Origin: CAKZML01 sp963823435 | Lineage (GTDB): Bacteria; Pseudomonadota; Gammaproteobacteria; Steroidobacterales; BM003 | NCBI GenBank assembly: GCA_963823435.1 | Contig: CAWGLN010000001.1 | Location: 1,364,001 to 1,428,000 of the forward strand | DNA length: 64,000 bases | Reading direction: 5' to 3' | Shown: positions 16,553 to 26,096 of the stretch, in pieces | How positions within the stretch are numbered: the stretch's first letter is position 1 | Layout: the number at the start of each line of letters is the position of its first letter | Notes under the pieces: generated by a model | Seen by the model: only the letters and a program-made list of their open reading frames with translations | What the model was told of the DNA's origin: nothing | Databases searched by the model: none | Position numbers and translations under genes: made by a program

Positions 16553-17176
16553 AGCAACGGAAAAGGGCCCCAAACGGGGCCCTTTTTTGTGGCCTAGTAG
16601 GTGAGACAAGGATGAGAACCTTAAGGTTCGAACGGGAGGCCCGCTCAGGCGAGCCGACCAGACAGCGGAGCGGCGCGACGCTGCCCGTAGGGTGAGGCGC
16701 GAAAGCGGCGAATCAATCCTTGTCTCCCAGCCAAGCAACGGAAAAGGGCCCCAAACGGGGCCCTTTTTTGTGGCCTAGTAGGTGAGACAAGGATGAGAAC
16801 CTTAAGGTTCGAACGGGAGGCCCGCTAGGCGAGCCGACCAGACAGCGGAGCAGCGCGACGCTGCCCGCAGGGCGAGGCGCGAAAGCGGCGAGTAGCGAAT
16901 CCTTGTCTCCCAGCCAAGCAACGGAAAAGGGCCCCAAACGGGGCCCTTTTTTGTGGCCTGTAGGTGAGACAAGGATGAGAACCTTAAGGTTCGCAACGGG
17001 AGGCCCGCAAGGCGGGCCGACCAGACAGCGGAGCAGCGCGACGCTGCCGTAGGGTGAGCCGTCAAAGGGGCTGAATCAGCCGAGGCCGGCGTAGCCGGCC
17101 GAGACAACGTCGCCGCGTCAGCGGCGACGGCCCGCAGGGCGAGGAGCGTAGCGACGAGTAATCCTTGTCTCCCAGT
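16531..17176 (+). repeat. Tandem repeats carrying the tRNA-Gln 3' end and terminator
   Basis: Units of about 182 bases repeat at 16541, 16722 and 16905 (positions of GTCTCCCAG), with a fourth tRNA-end remnant at 17167 after a longer, diverged unit of 262 bases. Each unit holds the tRNA T-arm and acceptor end, the terminator, then GAGACAAGGATGAGAACC. The latter is close to the reverse complement of the T-arm/acceptor strand, so a transcript could fold into a long hairpin around the terminator. The palindrome AACCTTAAGGTT and GC-rich stretches follow. The pattern could come from repeated tandem duplication or from attachment-site copies left by integration at the tRNA end. Open frames on the minus strand here are not genes. 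Confidence 0.9.
16565..16588 (+). terminator. Intrinsic terminator after tRNA-Gln
   Basis: GGGCCCC, loop AAA, CGGGGCCC and a six-T run. Identical copies occur at 16746-16769 and 16929-16952 inside the tandem repeats. Confidence 0.9.
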
Positions 17177-17572
17177 CGCTTGGATGGAGGTGGACTCTGG
17201 TCCTTTGTCTCCCCGTTATGTCCGAGTTTCGTTTGCCGAGATATCCCGCGACATTTCCGTATTGCAGTTTATTGGGCAATGTAATAAGCTTATTGTGTGG
17301 CCAAGGAGTATCACCTGATCGGGGCCGCGATTGTTTCGACCAGCGGTCGCCGGCAGGCTTAATGTGCATCGGTGGCCGGCCTCGTCTGCCTGACTATCGG
17401 CACCAGAGGGCGAGTCCCCAGGCTGGAAGCACAAGGAGGTAACGAAACACCAATCAAATCTATAGCTGGCTGAACACATGATTCAGAAGGGGATCACGTG
17501 GCTATGCTGGAAATTGAACCGACATAGCGTTGAAGACCGTTGATAGATGACAGCATCAAGGAGGATGACGTC
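17177..17572. other. Intergenic leader region upstream of the glycine-rich gene
   Basis: These 396 bases carry no convincing gene. The final bases hold a strong ribosome-binding site (AAGGAGG, 8 bases before the ATG at 17573). A riboswitch or sRNA was looked for by eye and not recognised. Confidence 0.35.
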
Positions 17573-19252
17573 ATGAGGACGCAAGTACTATTTCGCACCC
17601 TAATAACAACCATTGCAGCTGTCGTTATCGGCAGCTTCGGATTGGTCGGTAGTGTATATGCCGCTCCCGGAGGTGGCGGCGGTGGCGGAGGTGGCCCAGG
17701 TGGCGGCGGAGGTGGTGGCGGCGACGCTGCCGAGCCCCCGGATTACGGCGACCTGGTCATACTCTATCGCGACGAGTATGGCGTACCCGATCCTGACAGG
17801 CGACTTATTGCCAGCAACCTCTGGCTTTCCCGTCAGACACCTGCACCCTGGATTGCACGGATCAGGATCCCTGCCTTGTCCCGCTGCTGACCGAGCCGAA
17901 TGACGATGGGCTGAGATTACCTGTGCCATAGACCCAGCGTATGCGAGCTGCACCCATGAGATAGAGTTTGGACGTACCAACTCGGCGCGTGCACCGGCCA
18001 GCGTGTTTGAGGCCCAGCTGGAGGACGTGGTGGTCAAGCTGGCCACCGCCGACGAGATCGGCCTGGATGCCGCCGGGCGCCTGGTTGCCTGTGTCGACGG
18101 TGGTGTCGATGACGAAGGCACCGAGCTTCCGGATACCAGCAGCGCCGTCGATTCGCCCATACAAAACCTGGCGATCTACAAGCAGCTGATGACCTACGGT
18201 TACCTCGGCGATGAGGGCCAGATCGTATCTGCCAGCCAGTGTGCATGGACACGGCGGCCAGGGGAATTGGTATAGCCGTCCGACAAGGGTGGCAAGGTCA
18301 GCGTGGACATGGTCGTTTACCTCAACCAGATCATGGGCCTGAGCGATTTGCCGGAAACCATTCTTGGCGCACCGATATGCATCGACGTCAGGGAAGAGGT
18401 GATGGGCAATATTGAACTGGTCAAAAAGTGCTTCCTGAATTACGGGAATATGCCGATTGGCGGTGAAAACGGCTATGGTCGCGGCGCCAACTTCGACGCG
18501 CTGCCATTCCCGCCCTACATCAGGGGCAATCCGTCTGACGCGGATACCCACTGCGGGCTATTTCGAGGTGCTTGAGTGGACCGGCTCTGGTGAGACCTTT
18601 GGCATCTTCCGCGGACCCATCTTCGACCGCGTATTCAACTCGGTCGACTTCGTCGACGGCACCCGCAATATCGCCGGCTTCGTCCAGGCGGCCGATGACA
18701 CACGCGAGGTCATCAACTACATGCACAGCTGGCCGCTGCCGGTTGAGTATGTAGATCCGTATACAGGTGACGTTACCGCGTTCCTGACCCCGGTGACTTG
18801 TGGCGATTCTGGTGGTACCGGCTATGACCTGTCCATCAGCGCTGACTCCGGTCTGCAGGTGCCTGTGCAAATGGTGCCCAATGACGAGGGCAGGGAATTC
18901 ATCGTGACCATCGGCGAACGCGGGTCCGGACGTGGCATCCGGCTCGGTCTGGGTGAGCCGAGACCGCCACTGACGGCGTTGCAGTCATTGTGCTCGTCGA
19001 TAACGGTGACGGGACGACTACACGGACTTGATAGTCCATTTGAGTTTGCATTGACGGATCTTGCCAAAGGGGCAAGTGTAAGCTGGACCAGGGTGTTCAT
19101 TGTTGACCCGGCCAAGAAGACCACCATCAGCTGGGACGGCCACTATTGTCGCGGACCATGACGTTAACAGCACGAACAACACGGTCTACGAGACCACCAA
19201 TGTCATTCAGACAGGTAAAGGTGGTGGCAAGGGTGGCGGTGGCGGTGAATAA
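17573..19252 (+). CDS. Secreted glycine-rich protein of unknown function (several frameshifts)
   Basis: An ATG at 17573 with AAGGAGG upstream starts a clear signal peptide (cleaved after SVYA), followed by a run of about 26 almost pure glycines and PDYGDLVILYRDEYGVPDPD. The coding signal then moves between frames at least six times (about 17810, 17910, 18240, 18275, 18550 and 19145). Pieces include CTLDCTDQDPCLVPLL, FEAQLEDVVVKLATADEIGL, VDMVVYLNQIMGLSDLPE and GYFEVLEWTGSGETFG. It ends with a second Gly/Lys tail, GKGGGKGGGGGE. Joined, it would be about 560 residues, probably exported, with several Cys in the first quarter. I do not recognise the family. Either it is decaying or this region has unusually many sequence errors. 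Confidence 0.6.
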
Positions 19253-19304
19253 CGGTTAACCCGTAACAGCCGCTGATGCCATTCGGCAACAGCCAAGTGA
19301 ACAG

Positions 19305-19333
19305 CCCCGGACCATGAAGGTCCGGGGCCTTTT
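19305..19333 (+). terminator. Intrinsic terminator after the glycine-rich gene
   Basis: CCCCGGACC pairs with GGTCCGGGG around a 5-base loop and is followed by CCTTTT. It separates the two secreted-protein genes into independent units. Confidence 0.8.
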
Positions 19334-19416
19334 GCAAACCAAGAACTGCAGGGGGCGGGTAACCGCCCCCTGGTTTGCAGTTTGACCCTGCGCCATCCCG
19401 CGCAGAGGAGGGGATC

Positions 19417-21223
19417 ATGAAGAAATGGACGCTGGCGCGAAGGTCGCCATAGCGCGATGGGCTTATTGGTGCTACGGGTACGCTTTGGCCGGGACGGCCC
19501 AGGCTGAGCCCGAGAGCCAGCTCGACATCCGACTGGGTCACGGTGGTGAACAACAACGACATCATGCCGGGTTCATGGCGCAGGACAGGGTGGTGGTGGA
19601 CACGGAGGCCACGGGGGCGAAGGAGGACAGGGCGCGCAGGAAGGACGAAAATTCAACAGCTACAACCAGCCCTCGGTGAATCTTGATGGGCTGGTGGTTA
19701 TGCGGGCCCGCAGCAAGGGCGGCATGGGGGGAGGGCAACCTACCCACGGTATCTACACCCGTGACATGTCCGACCCTGCCAGCGACATCATCAGGATTCT
19801 CGATCGGACCACCGAGGTTCCCTATCCCAACAACCTGGATACCACCTTTGTCGAGACCCCGTCTTTCCCGCGTATCGACATGGACTCGGACACCATCGCC
19901 ACCCGTGGCAATCACCAGCCGGTGTGGCGTTATGGCAGACAGAAGGGGGAGATGAAACCCGGGCCGGTACCACGGGTATTTACGCCAACCCCTTTGGTGA
20001 GCTGATCACGGGGGCAAGTAAGCTGGGAGGTGTTCCCGAGTTTTCATTCTTCGAGGTACCCGAATTCCGCGGCACCCTGTTCGAAGTATTCCCCGGATCT
20101 CCCGCAGTGACCGGAGGCGACACTATCGTCTTCAAGGGTAATTACACAGCCGAGGGCATAGGCAGGACCGGCGTGTACTATCGGAGCCTGGAAAACGCAC
20201 CAGCCGGTGGCACATCCCCCGTGGTGCTTATCGCCAACAACGTGGATACCGTGATCCCGGGGACCACGACGTACTTCGGTTCCACCTCACCACCCAGCGC
20301 AGCAGATGGCAAGGTGGTGTTCGCCGGCTTCGACAACGAGGAGAGCCCGACACTGGGCGGCATCTACCTGGCGCCGTTGGGATATGCGCCTGCACTCACT
20401 ACGCTGGTGAGCATTGGCGGACCGGTTCCCGGCGAGTCCCGGCGCAAGACCTTTAACGGTCTGGGCGAGGGTGGTGCGTTTGACGGGCGCTTTGTCGGCT
20501 TCTGGGGCGCCTGGGGCGAGCAAGACCAAGACTGTGCGTCTGTACTGTCAAACCGAAGGTAACAAGGACCGTATTGCATTCTGCAACCAGAACCTGGTCT
20601 GCGAGGGCACGAACGAGTTGAAAGAAGATACAAACAGCACCTGCCCCACTACGTCAGACCCCGTTTATGGAGACCGGTGTTACCAGGAAAGGGAAGTCCC
20701 CGTGAACCAGGGATTCTTCGTTACCGATACCAAGACCGGCAAGACCCGAATGGTCGCCAAGACCGGCGATCAGTTTGATGATTTCCTGTTCTGGAACTAC
20801 TCGGGCAAGACGCCCTGCACGGGCGGCGGTCACTCGGAAGAAGGCGGGGAAGATGACGGCGAGCCGGCGCGTTGGCGTTCCTCGGCGTTCGTCGCGGTAG
20901 CGGGTCGCGCAGGGGCAACCTACAACGCCGTGTTCAAGGCCAGGAAGGGCGAGTTCGTTGACAAGGTCTGGACCGATACGGTGGACGGCATTTACCTGAG
21001 GAAAGGACCCGGCGAAGGCCAGCCTATCGAGACCGTTCTCGATACCACCATGAGCGGGCAGGATCTTGATCCCCTGGCGCCAGAAGGTTCGACCATTGGC
21101 GAGCTGGGACTGGAGCGCGAAGGTCTGCGTGGCAAGTGGCTGGTGATAAATGCCAGCATGGGTGTCGAAGGGAGCAGCGAGGAAGACGGCATGGCCGGAG
21201 TGTACCTGACCGAATTGCCATGA
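19417..21223 (+). CDS. Secreted glycine-rich, propeller-like repeat protein (several frameshifts)
   Basis: The ATG at 19417 has GAGGAGG just upstream and starts MKKWTLA, but the signal peptide is broken by several indels before a Gly/His-rich linker (GQGGGGHGGHGGEGG, about 19570-19650). Beyond it the frames join as SVNLDGLVVMRARSKGG, GTTGIYANPFGEL, then GDTIVFKGNY, GTSPVVLIANNVDTVIPG and ADGKVVFAGFDNEE. The final part (20530-21223) has Cys-rich and GVYLTELP segments. Repeated blocks of the kind 'VVF.G...GIY......IA....PG' resemble secreted beta-propeller-like proteins (the DUF7453-type repeat, from memory). It pairs with the preceding glycine-rich protein in design: signal peptide, glycine linker, extracellular domain. 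Function is unknown. Confidence 0.6.
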
Positions 21224-21264
21224 AATAGTCTGGGAGAGAATTGAGAGAAGATTAAGCTGAGGTC

Positions 21265-21290
21265 GCCCGGCGCCAGAAATGACGCCGGGC
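21265..21290 (+). terminator. GC hairpin downstream of the second secreted-protein gene
   Basis: GCCCGGCG and CGCCGGGC form an 8-base stem around a 10-base loop, but no T-run follows. It may stop transcription or protect the 3' end. Confidence 0.4.
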
Positions 21291-21441
21291 CACTTCATCG
21301 CCTCACATCCGGGTTTATGATTGCCCCAGCAGGGGCAATGACGCTGTCAGCCCAGGAACCTTTAATCTCCTAAGCGGGCATTAATCGGCAGTTCGTCTGG
21401 CATCGCGATACCGACCACGCGCAGAAGGCGTTACGGTAACC

Positions 21442-22101
21442 CTATTGCGACAATCCTAGTTGTGCCTTGAGTTCGGCAACTTCCTCTTCGAGTGTGCTCA
21501 CCCTTTCAGCCAAATCGGTCATGCTGACACGCTCTGAAGACCCGCTGGCCATGGTGGCCTGTGCCTGGCTGGCGTGCGCCTCAAGGTCGATCGGGCCAAA
21601 AAACACGTGCATGTACTCCGCGTCCTTGCGACCGGGCATACGCGGCAGCTTGACCACCAGCGGATCGCCATCCCACTCCATCAAGCTGTTCAGCGTGCTC
21701 ACCACCGCATCGTTGTCCTCGAAGGGGTGCAGACGCCCGCTGTTCGCGCGTATCTCTCCGGGAGTCCGCGGACCGCGTAGCAACAGTACGCACATGACGG
21801 CGAACTGGGCCGGGTCGAAGCGGTAATCACTCAAATGCGTGTTACAGAACCGCTGCAGGTATTTATCCACGCCGCTTTTGAAATTCTCTTCCGTACGCAC
21901 CAGGTGTTTTGTTCCCAGGATTCGTGCGGTACGTTGTACTTCGCCTTTTTCCAGCGACATTACCGGATTACGACTGGACTTCTGATTGCAGGCATTGGTC
22001 AATGCATTGAGCGTCAAGGGATATTGATCCGGCGTGAGGACGGATTTCTCCATCAGGCAGCCAATCATCCTGGCTTCTACGGCGGTGAGTATCTGTGGCA
22101 C
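21442..22101 (-). CDS. yceH: YceH/UPF0502 (DUF480) protein
   Basis: 219 residues. Family signatures are ARMIGCLMEKSVLTPDQYP, LTNACNQKSSRNPVMS, RGPRTPGEIRANSGRLHPF and a C-terminal coiled coil RVSTLEEEVAELKAQLG. The fold is two winged-helix domains and its role is unknown. It is complete, with no frameshift, and convergent with the secreted-protein gene. Confidence 0.93.
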   Translation of the reverse strand: MPQILTAVEARMIGCLMEKSVLTPDQYPLTLNALTNACNQKSSRNPVMSLEKGEVQRTARILGTKHLVRTEENFKSGVDKYLQRFCNTHLSDYRFDPAQFAVMCVLLLRGPRTPGEIRANSGRLHPFEDNDAVVSTLNSLMEWDGDPLVVKLPRMPGRKDAEYMHVFFGPIDLEAHASQAQATMASGSSERVSMTDLAERVSTLEEEVAELKAQLGLSQ

Positions 22102-22511
22102 AAGCGAATCCTCGTTCTGATCAATCGGTCAGGTCGTTTGAATGACGGTTTGTACGCAACCGCAGTGGGAAGTATAACGCCGGAAATATCCCCGGTTTCG
22201 ACATTTCCGGACAGGGTGCTTTGCCCTGTGCTGGTTTTCGCTACTACGGATAGCTCGGGGTTGAAGGCGGTTGGTTATCACTTGAGCCGATTTGTGATCC
22301 ATGCTCGACGGCCTTCCCCTGCTGCGCCCGCGGTTACGTAGAAGCCTGAAGCGTTCGCTGGCCTGTTGGACGGCGGAATCCGCTGCAGGGTCTTGCTACG
22401 GTTCCCGGTCAAATATTGACCGGTGGGCCAGCATGGTAGGTTTTCGCAAGGTCATTGAATTATTCGGCATGGCAGGCCACAGGCCATTCCGATTAAGCCA
22501 GGGAGTCAAGT
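22102..22511. promoter_or_regulatory. Divergent intergenic region with CCGGTCAA-ATA-TTGACCGG palindrome
   Basis: This region lies between yceH (minus) and a glyoxalase-fold gene (plus). A perfect 8+8 inverted repeat with a 3-base spacer at 22405-22423, 89 bases before the plus-strand start, looks like the operator of a dimeric repressor. No regulator gene is adjacent. No other feature was recognised. Confidence 0.4.
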
Positions 22512-22883
22512 ATGAATCTAGGATCATTTTCCGTAAGCCTTGCGGTTAAGGATCTCGCAACATCAAAAAATTTTTACGAGAAACTCGGTTTCGAACCGAT
22601 TGGTGGTGATCCTCAACAAAACTGGTTGATCCTGCGTAACGGTGAGCACGTACTCGGTCTTTTCCAGGGAATGTTTGAAGGAAATATACTGACCTTCAAT
22701 CCAGGCTGGGATCAGGGTGGTAAAGAACTCGAGTCATTTACCGACGTGCGTGAACTACAACGCGAGCTGAAGCGGCTGGGGATTCCCCTCAGTACCGAAG
22801 CTGACGAGTCGTCATCCGGTCCGGCGAGTTTCACGATGTCCGACCCTGACGGTAATCAGATTCTTGTTGATCAGCATCGATAG
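22512..22883 (+). CDS. VOC-superfamily (glyoxalase/bleomycin-resistance fold) protein
   Basis: 123 residues with two beta-alpha-beta-beta-beta units: SVSLAVKDLATSKNFYEKLGF at the start and SFTMSDPDGNQILVDQ at the end. Members include metal-dependent lyases, dioxygenases and resistance proteins. The Phe-Tyr-Glu-Lys and SDPDGN elements are common to the superfamily and do not define the substrate. A ribosome-binding GGGAG lies 9 bases upstream. Confidence 0.85.
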   Translation: MNLGSFSVSLAVKDLATSKNFYEKLGFEPIGGDPQQNWLILRNGEHVLGLFQGMFEGNILTFNPGWDQGGKELESFTDVRELQRELKRLGIPLSTEADESSSGPASFTMSDPDGNQILVDQHR

Positions 22884-22957
22884 CTTGTTTAATCGAGTGA
22901 TTCATACCGGGCGCAACCGGTCACCGGAGTGCTTGATCGGCCTTTCCCGTAGGAAAC

Positions 22958-23021
22958 GGGGTCGAACCGAATTTTTTTGCCAACGGCTTTACGGCTGGGG
23001 ATTTAATTGCGGTTCGACCCC
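22958..23021. repeat. 64-base inverted-repeat element with 12-base perfect arms
   Basis: GGGGTCGAACCG (22958-22969) and CGGTTCGACCCC (23010-23021) enclose an AT-rich centre with a seven-T run. It lies between the convergent VOC and serine-hydrolase genes, so it may act as a terminator in both directions. Its shape also fits a REP/BIME-like palindromic element, but only one copy lies in the window. Confidence 0.6.
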
Positions 23022-23027
23022 AATTAT

Positions 23028-24237
23028 TTATTTCAGCGTATCCGCCAGCGCGTTGAAAAAATCGTACTCATCGATCACATCCGTACCCACCGGCTTGGGT
23101 TGGGCGCTCCACATGGCGACCACCAGGTTGTCTGACGGATTCACGTAAATAAACTGTCCAAAGATACCGATAGCTGCATAGGCGCCACGGTCCAGCGGCC
23201 ACCACATGTACCCGTATTCCACTGCCTCGCCGGCAATTACCTTGGGCGTCGTGGCCTCGGCGATCCAGCCATCCGGCAAGGTGGGTTGGCCATCGATGAC
23301 ACCACCGTTGAGCATGAACATTCCAAAACGCGCGTAATCACGCAGCGTTGCCGACAGGCCGCTGCCGCCTATCTCAAGTCCATCCGGGGATTCCAGCCAC
23401 CAATTGGCGTCGCTTTCCATGCCAAGCGGAATCCAGATCTTTTCGCCAAGGTAATCGGCAATGTGCTTACCGGTCGCAGCGGCGACCAGGGCACCGACCA
23501 CCTGCGTCTCCCCGGTGCTGTAATTCCAGCGCGAGCCCGGCTCGGCTGCCCTGCCCAGACCCGCCATCACTTCCAGAATGGCGTCTGGTCGCTGCGAAAT
23601 TTGCGCTTCGAGCATGGCGCGCCGATCCGAGGCCGGATCCGTATAGGTCTCGTTCCAGTCAACGCCTGAGGCCATTTGCAGCAGGTTGCGCACGCTGACG
23701 CCCGCATAGGCACTGTCTTTGAGACGCGGCAGGTAGTCGGTGATCAAATCATCAAGTCCGCCGATATGACCATCCCTGATCGCCATGCCAACCAGCGTCG
23801 CGGTAATCGACTTGACCACCGACATGGACATCCAGCGGGTTTGCTCGCTGTTGCCCAGCAGGTATTTTTCAAACCTGATCTCGCCGTCTTTCACCACGAG
23901 GAGGCCGCTGACCCGGTTCAGGGACAGGAAATCGTAAAGGTCATATTGCTTGTTGCGCGAAGCAAAATGGAAATTCCCCAGCTCTTCCTTGCTCACAGGC
24001 AGGGGATAGGGCTTCGTACCGCTCCTTACCACCCGTGTCGGGAACAGCCTGTCGATATTGCGAAAGGTATTGACCTGGATATCCGGATACAACTGGCCGT
24101 CATAAACCTGGCGGACGCTGCCAATGGGTTCGTCCGCATGCGGGTAGGCTTGATCGCCCATGGCATTGGTGCAGGCGACCAAGCCGAGAGATTGTCGCGG
24201 CGACAAATTGGTGGGGATGGTTGGCGGGCATCGTCAT
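23028..24237 (-). CDS. Beta-lactamase-fold serine hydrolase, probable lipoprotein (frameshift in signal peptide)
   Basis: The long frame (23028-24206) encodes a class C/NylB-type serine hydrolase. It has SVVK (SxxK nucleophile motif) near residue 130, Tyr in WNYSTGETQ, and C-terminal strands FGQFIYVNPSDNLVV. Such enzymes hydrolyse esters or amides. Few of them are true beta-lactamases, and the substrate is unknown. The start probably lies at the ATG at 24237, which has AGGAG 8 bases upstream. One base must then be dropped near 24195, giving FVAATISGLVAC, a good lipoprotein signal with Cys as the lipidation site. The full span is 3n+1. The start of the long frame itself is only a TTG without a good ribosome-binding site. 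Confidence 0.85.
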
Positions 24238-24540
24238 CGGGTTTCTCCTGTTTAGCGGGCCAGTGTACTTAACCGGCCCTGTTACGGGAGCGGTTCTTTT
24301 GGTCAATTCTCCCGAAGGAAGTAATTAATTCGTGGTTTTCCCACAGCCTGGGGCGGTCGGCGCCAGGCCCGGGTTTCGCATTAAAGCGACCGGTGAAACA
24401 CCTTCCGCACAGGATCAGTGCCTCGCCAGGCTCTCGAAGCCCGTGTGCGGAGATGGTCGTTTTGGTCGTGAAGAATGGCGGAAAACATAGGGATTTGGTC
24501 CAATCTGGCCCGGTTCCCGGTATCTGGCCACAAGTATTCG

Positions 24541-24568
24541 TTGACTATGGGACCCTGCGGTCTATAAT
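24541..24568 (+). promoter_or_regulatory. Sigma-70 promoter of the cold-shock gene
   Basis: A near-consensus TTGACT at 24541-24546 and perfect TATAAT at 24563-24568 are 16 bases apart. Transcription would begin near 24575 and leave a 5' leader of about 150 bases, like the long cold-responsive leaders of cspA genes. The region 24238-24540 before it shows nothing further. Confidence 0.8.
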
Positions 24569-24727
24569 TGCGGCAGCGTGCAAGTTCGCCCGATATTTAT
24601 GCCACCATTTCGATGTTCCACCTAGTAGTACCTCGTCCTGTTCTTCATAAGTAATAGCAACACTTCTCGCCAAACGGCCTTAATTTTTACAAGGCTTTAA
24701 TTACTCTTGATTCAATAGGAAACGATT

Positions 24728-24934
24728 ATGTCTACTACTACCGGTACCGTTAAGTGGTTCAACGAAGCTAAAGGTTTTGGTTTCATCGAGCAGGAATCTG
24801 GCCCCGACGTCTTTGCCCATCACAGCAATATTGCTGGCGAAGGCTTCAAGACCTTGGCCGAAGGCCAGAAAGTACAGTTCACTGTGACCCAGGGCCAGAA
24901 AGGTCCCCAGGCAGAGAACATCGTAGCTATCTAA
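24728..24934 (+). CDS. Cold-shock-domain protein, CspA family
   Basis: 68 residues. The RNA-binding motifs are KGFGFIEQE (RNP1) and DVFAHHSNI (RNP2), with GTVKWFNEAKGFGF at the start and QGQKGPQAENI at the end. CspA proteins are single-domain OB folds that melt RNA structure and aid translation in the cold or in stationary phase. The long leader and strong promoter upstream suggest high expression with control at the RNA level. It is monocistronic, with its own terminator. Confidence 0.97.
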   Translation: MSTTTGTVKWFNEAKGFGFIEQESGPDVFAHHSNIAGEGFKTLAEGQKVQFTVTQGQKGPQAENIVAI

Positions 24935-25009
24935 TTAACGATAGTTATACGACTGGCGATGAATATATCGCCGGTCGGGTTCAAGCCCTCACGGGTTTGA
25001 GCTGAAAGA

Positions 25010-25040
25010 GGGCGAGACCTGCGGGTCTTGCCCTTTTTTT
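25010..25040 (+). terminator. Intrinsic terminator of the cold-shock gene
   Basis: GGGCGAGACC and GGGTCTTGCCC pair around TGC and are followed by seven T. Confidence 0.9.
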
Positions 25041-25119
25041 ATGGCGGCAATCGCGCTCCGTGCAATGCCGCAATCCGGGTTGGACCTTGTCTTTCTGCGC
25101 ACAGCTTCCGCAGTCGCCT

Positions 25120-25666
25120 CTAACGCCACTTGATAGAACAACCCATGCTGGGAAATTGCACTCGTGGCCCATTACCGGTCGCAGCAATCTGGCGCATCGC
25201 GTTCAACAATTCAGGCGTGCGATTTCCAGCGGCATTCATACCGGCGCTGTCCAGACGGCCGCGATACTGCAACTCGCCTTTTGCGTTCAGGCCGAAAAAA
25301 TCCGGTGTGCACACAGCGCCGTAGGCCTTGCCTACCGCCTGATCCTCATCCACGAGATATGGAAAGGAAAAGCCGAAGCGCTCGGCAAAGCGTTTCATTT
25401 CCGTTGGCGCATCACCTGGCACACGACCGTAGTCGTTCGACATCACGGACAGGACATTGATGCCCTCATCCTGTAGCGTCCTGGCGTCGGCAGCGAGTCG
25501 ATCACCGATGCCCTGGACGTAGGGGCAGTGATTGCAAATAAATGCGATCAGTAATCCCTTTCTCGCCCAGGTAAGCACTCATGTTGAAGCTGTTGCCGTC
25601 CGGGTCTTTCAGGGTGAAGTCCGGCGCTTTCCATCCGAAGTCGCATACTGGCGTGTCGAGCAACAT
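25120..25666 (-). CDS. Thioredoxin-fold AhpC/TSA-like protein (one-base frameshift)
   Basis: The N-terminal 37 residues from the ATG at 25666 (MLLDTPVCDFGWKAPDFTL) are in a different frame from the rest. Removing one G near 25556 joins them as EKGLLIAFICNHCPYVQG. CNHCPY holds the CxxC-like redox site of a widespread 'thioredoxin family' protein, and later VSNDY-, PYLVDEDQAVGKAYGAVCTPDFF- and YRGRLD-type segments fit it. Length about 182 residues, span 3n+1. Likely a cytoplasmic peroxiredoxin-like or thiol-disulphide enzyme with unknown substrate. Confidence 0.88.
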
Positions 25667-26096
25667 AAAAGCATCCTTGTCAAAGTAATCCGGGGACCTT
25701 GCGAGGGAGGGTGAACTGTCCCAGGGGTCGGTCTGTACCTAGGGTAAATGGGATTGCACCTAAAGTAATTCGCTTTATGAGGACAAAGCAGCGGTTCGTC
25801 CCGCATTTTCCCGGCGGGCTGAGGCGTCTCCGCTCAATCGGCCGGCCCGGATTGGCCTCTCCGGGACCGCTGAAACACCTGAACCTGCAGGCCTTGTACC
25901 GGGCATCGGGTTGTTGCAGACAGGTATGTGAATATATCTGGATATACCTGATGATTAGTGGTGTATTATTCGCGCGTCCGCAACCGGCTCGCTGCAATGG
26001 GCGGGTAGCCCGAATCGCGATCCAGGGTGCGGGGAATCTAAATAATACAAAATCAAACCTCTCGTCAGAGAGGAATATCAAGGGAACCAAAACATC
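25667..26096. other. Intergenic region upstream of a beta-barrel gene
   Basis: 430 bases between divergent genes. The last 120 bases are AT-rich and include TATTAT near 25964, a possible -10 element for the plus-strand gene. Open frames here overlap the gene start or lie antisense and show no family resemblance. Confidence 0.35.

Noticed and set aside
16490..17107. Open frames on the minus strand reading WLGDKD and GWETRI repeats
   Set aside because: They are translations of the tRNA-Gln 3' end and its repeats. Such sequences are well known as false protein predictions.
17177..17572. Riboswitch or cyclic-di-GMP aptamer in the leader of the glycine-rich gene
   Set aside because: No conserved aptamer core could be recognised, only a strong ribosome-binding site.
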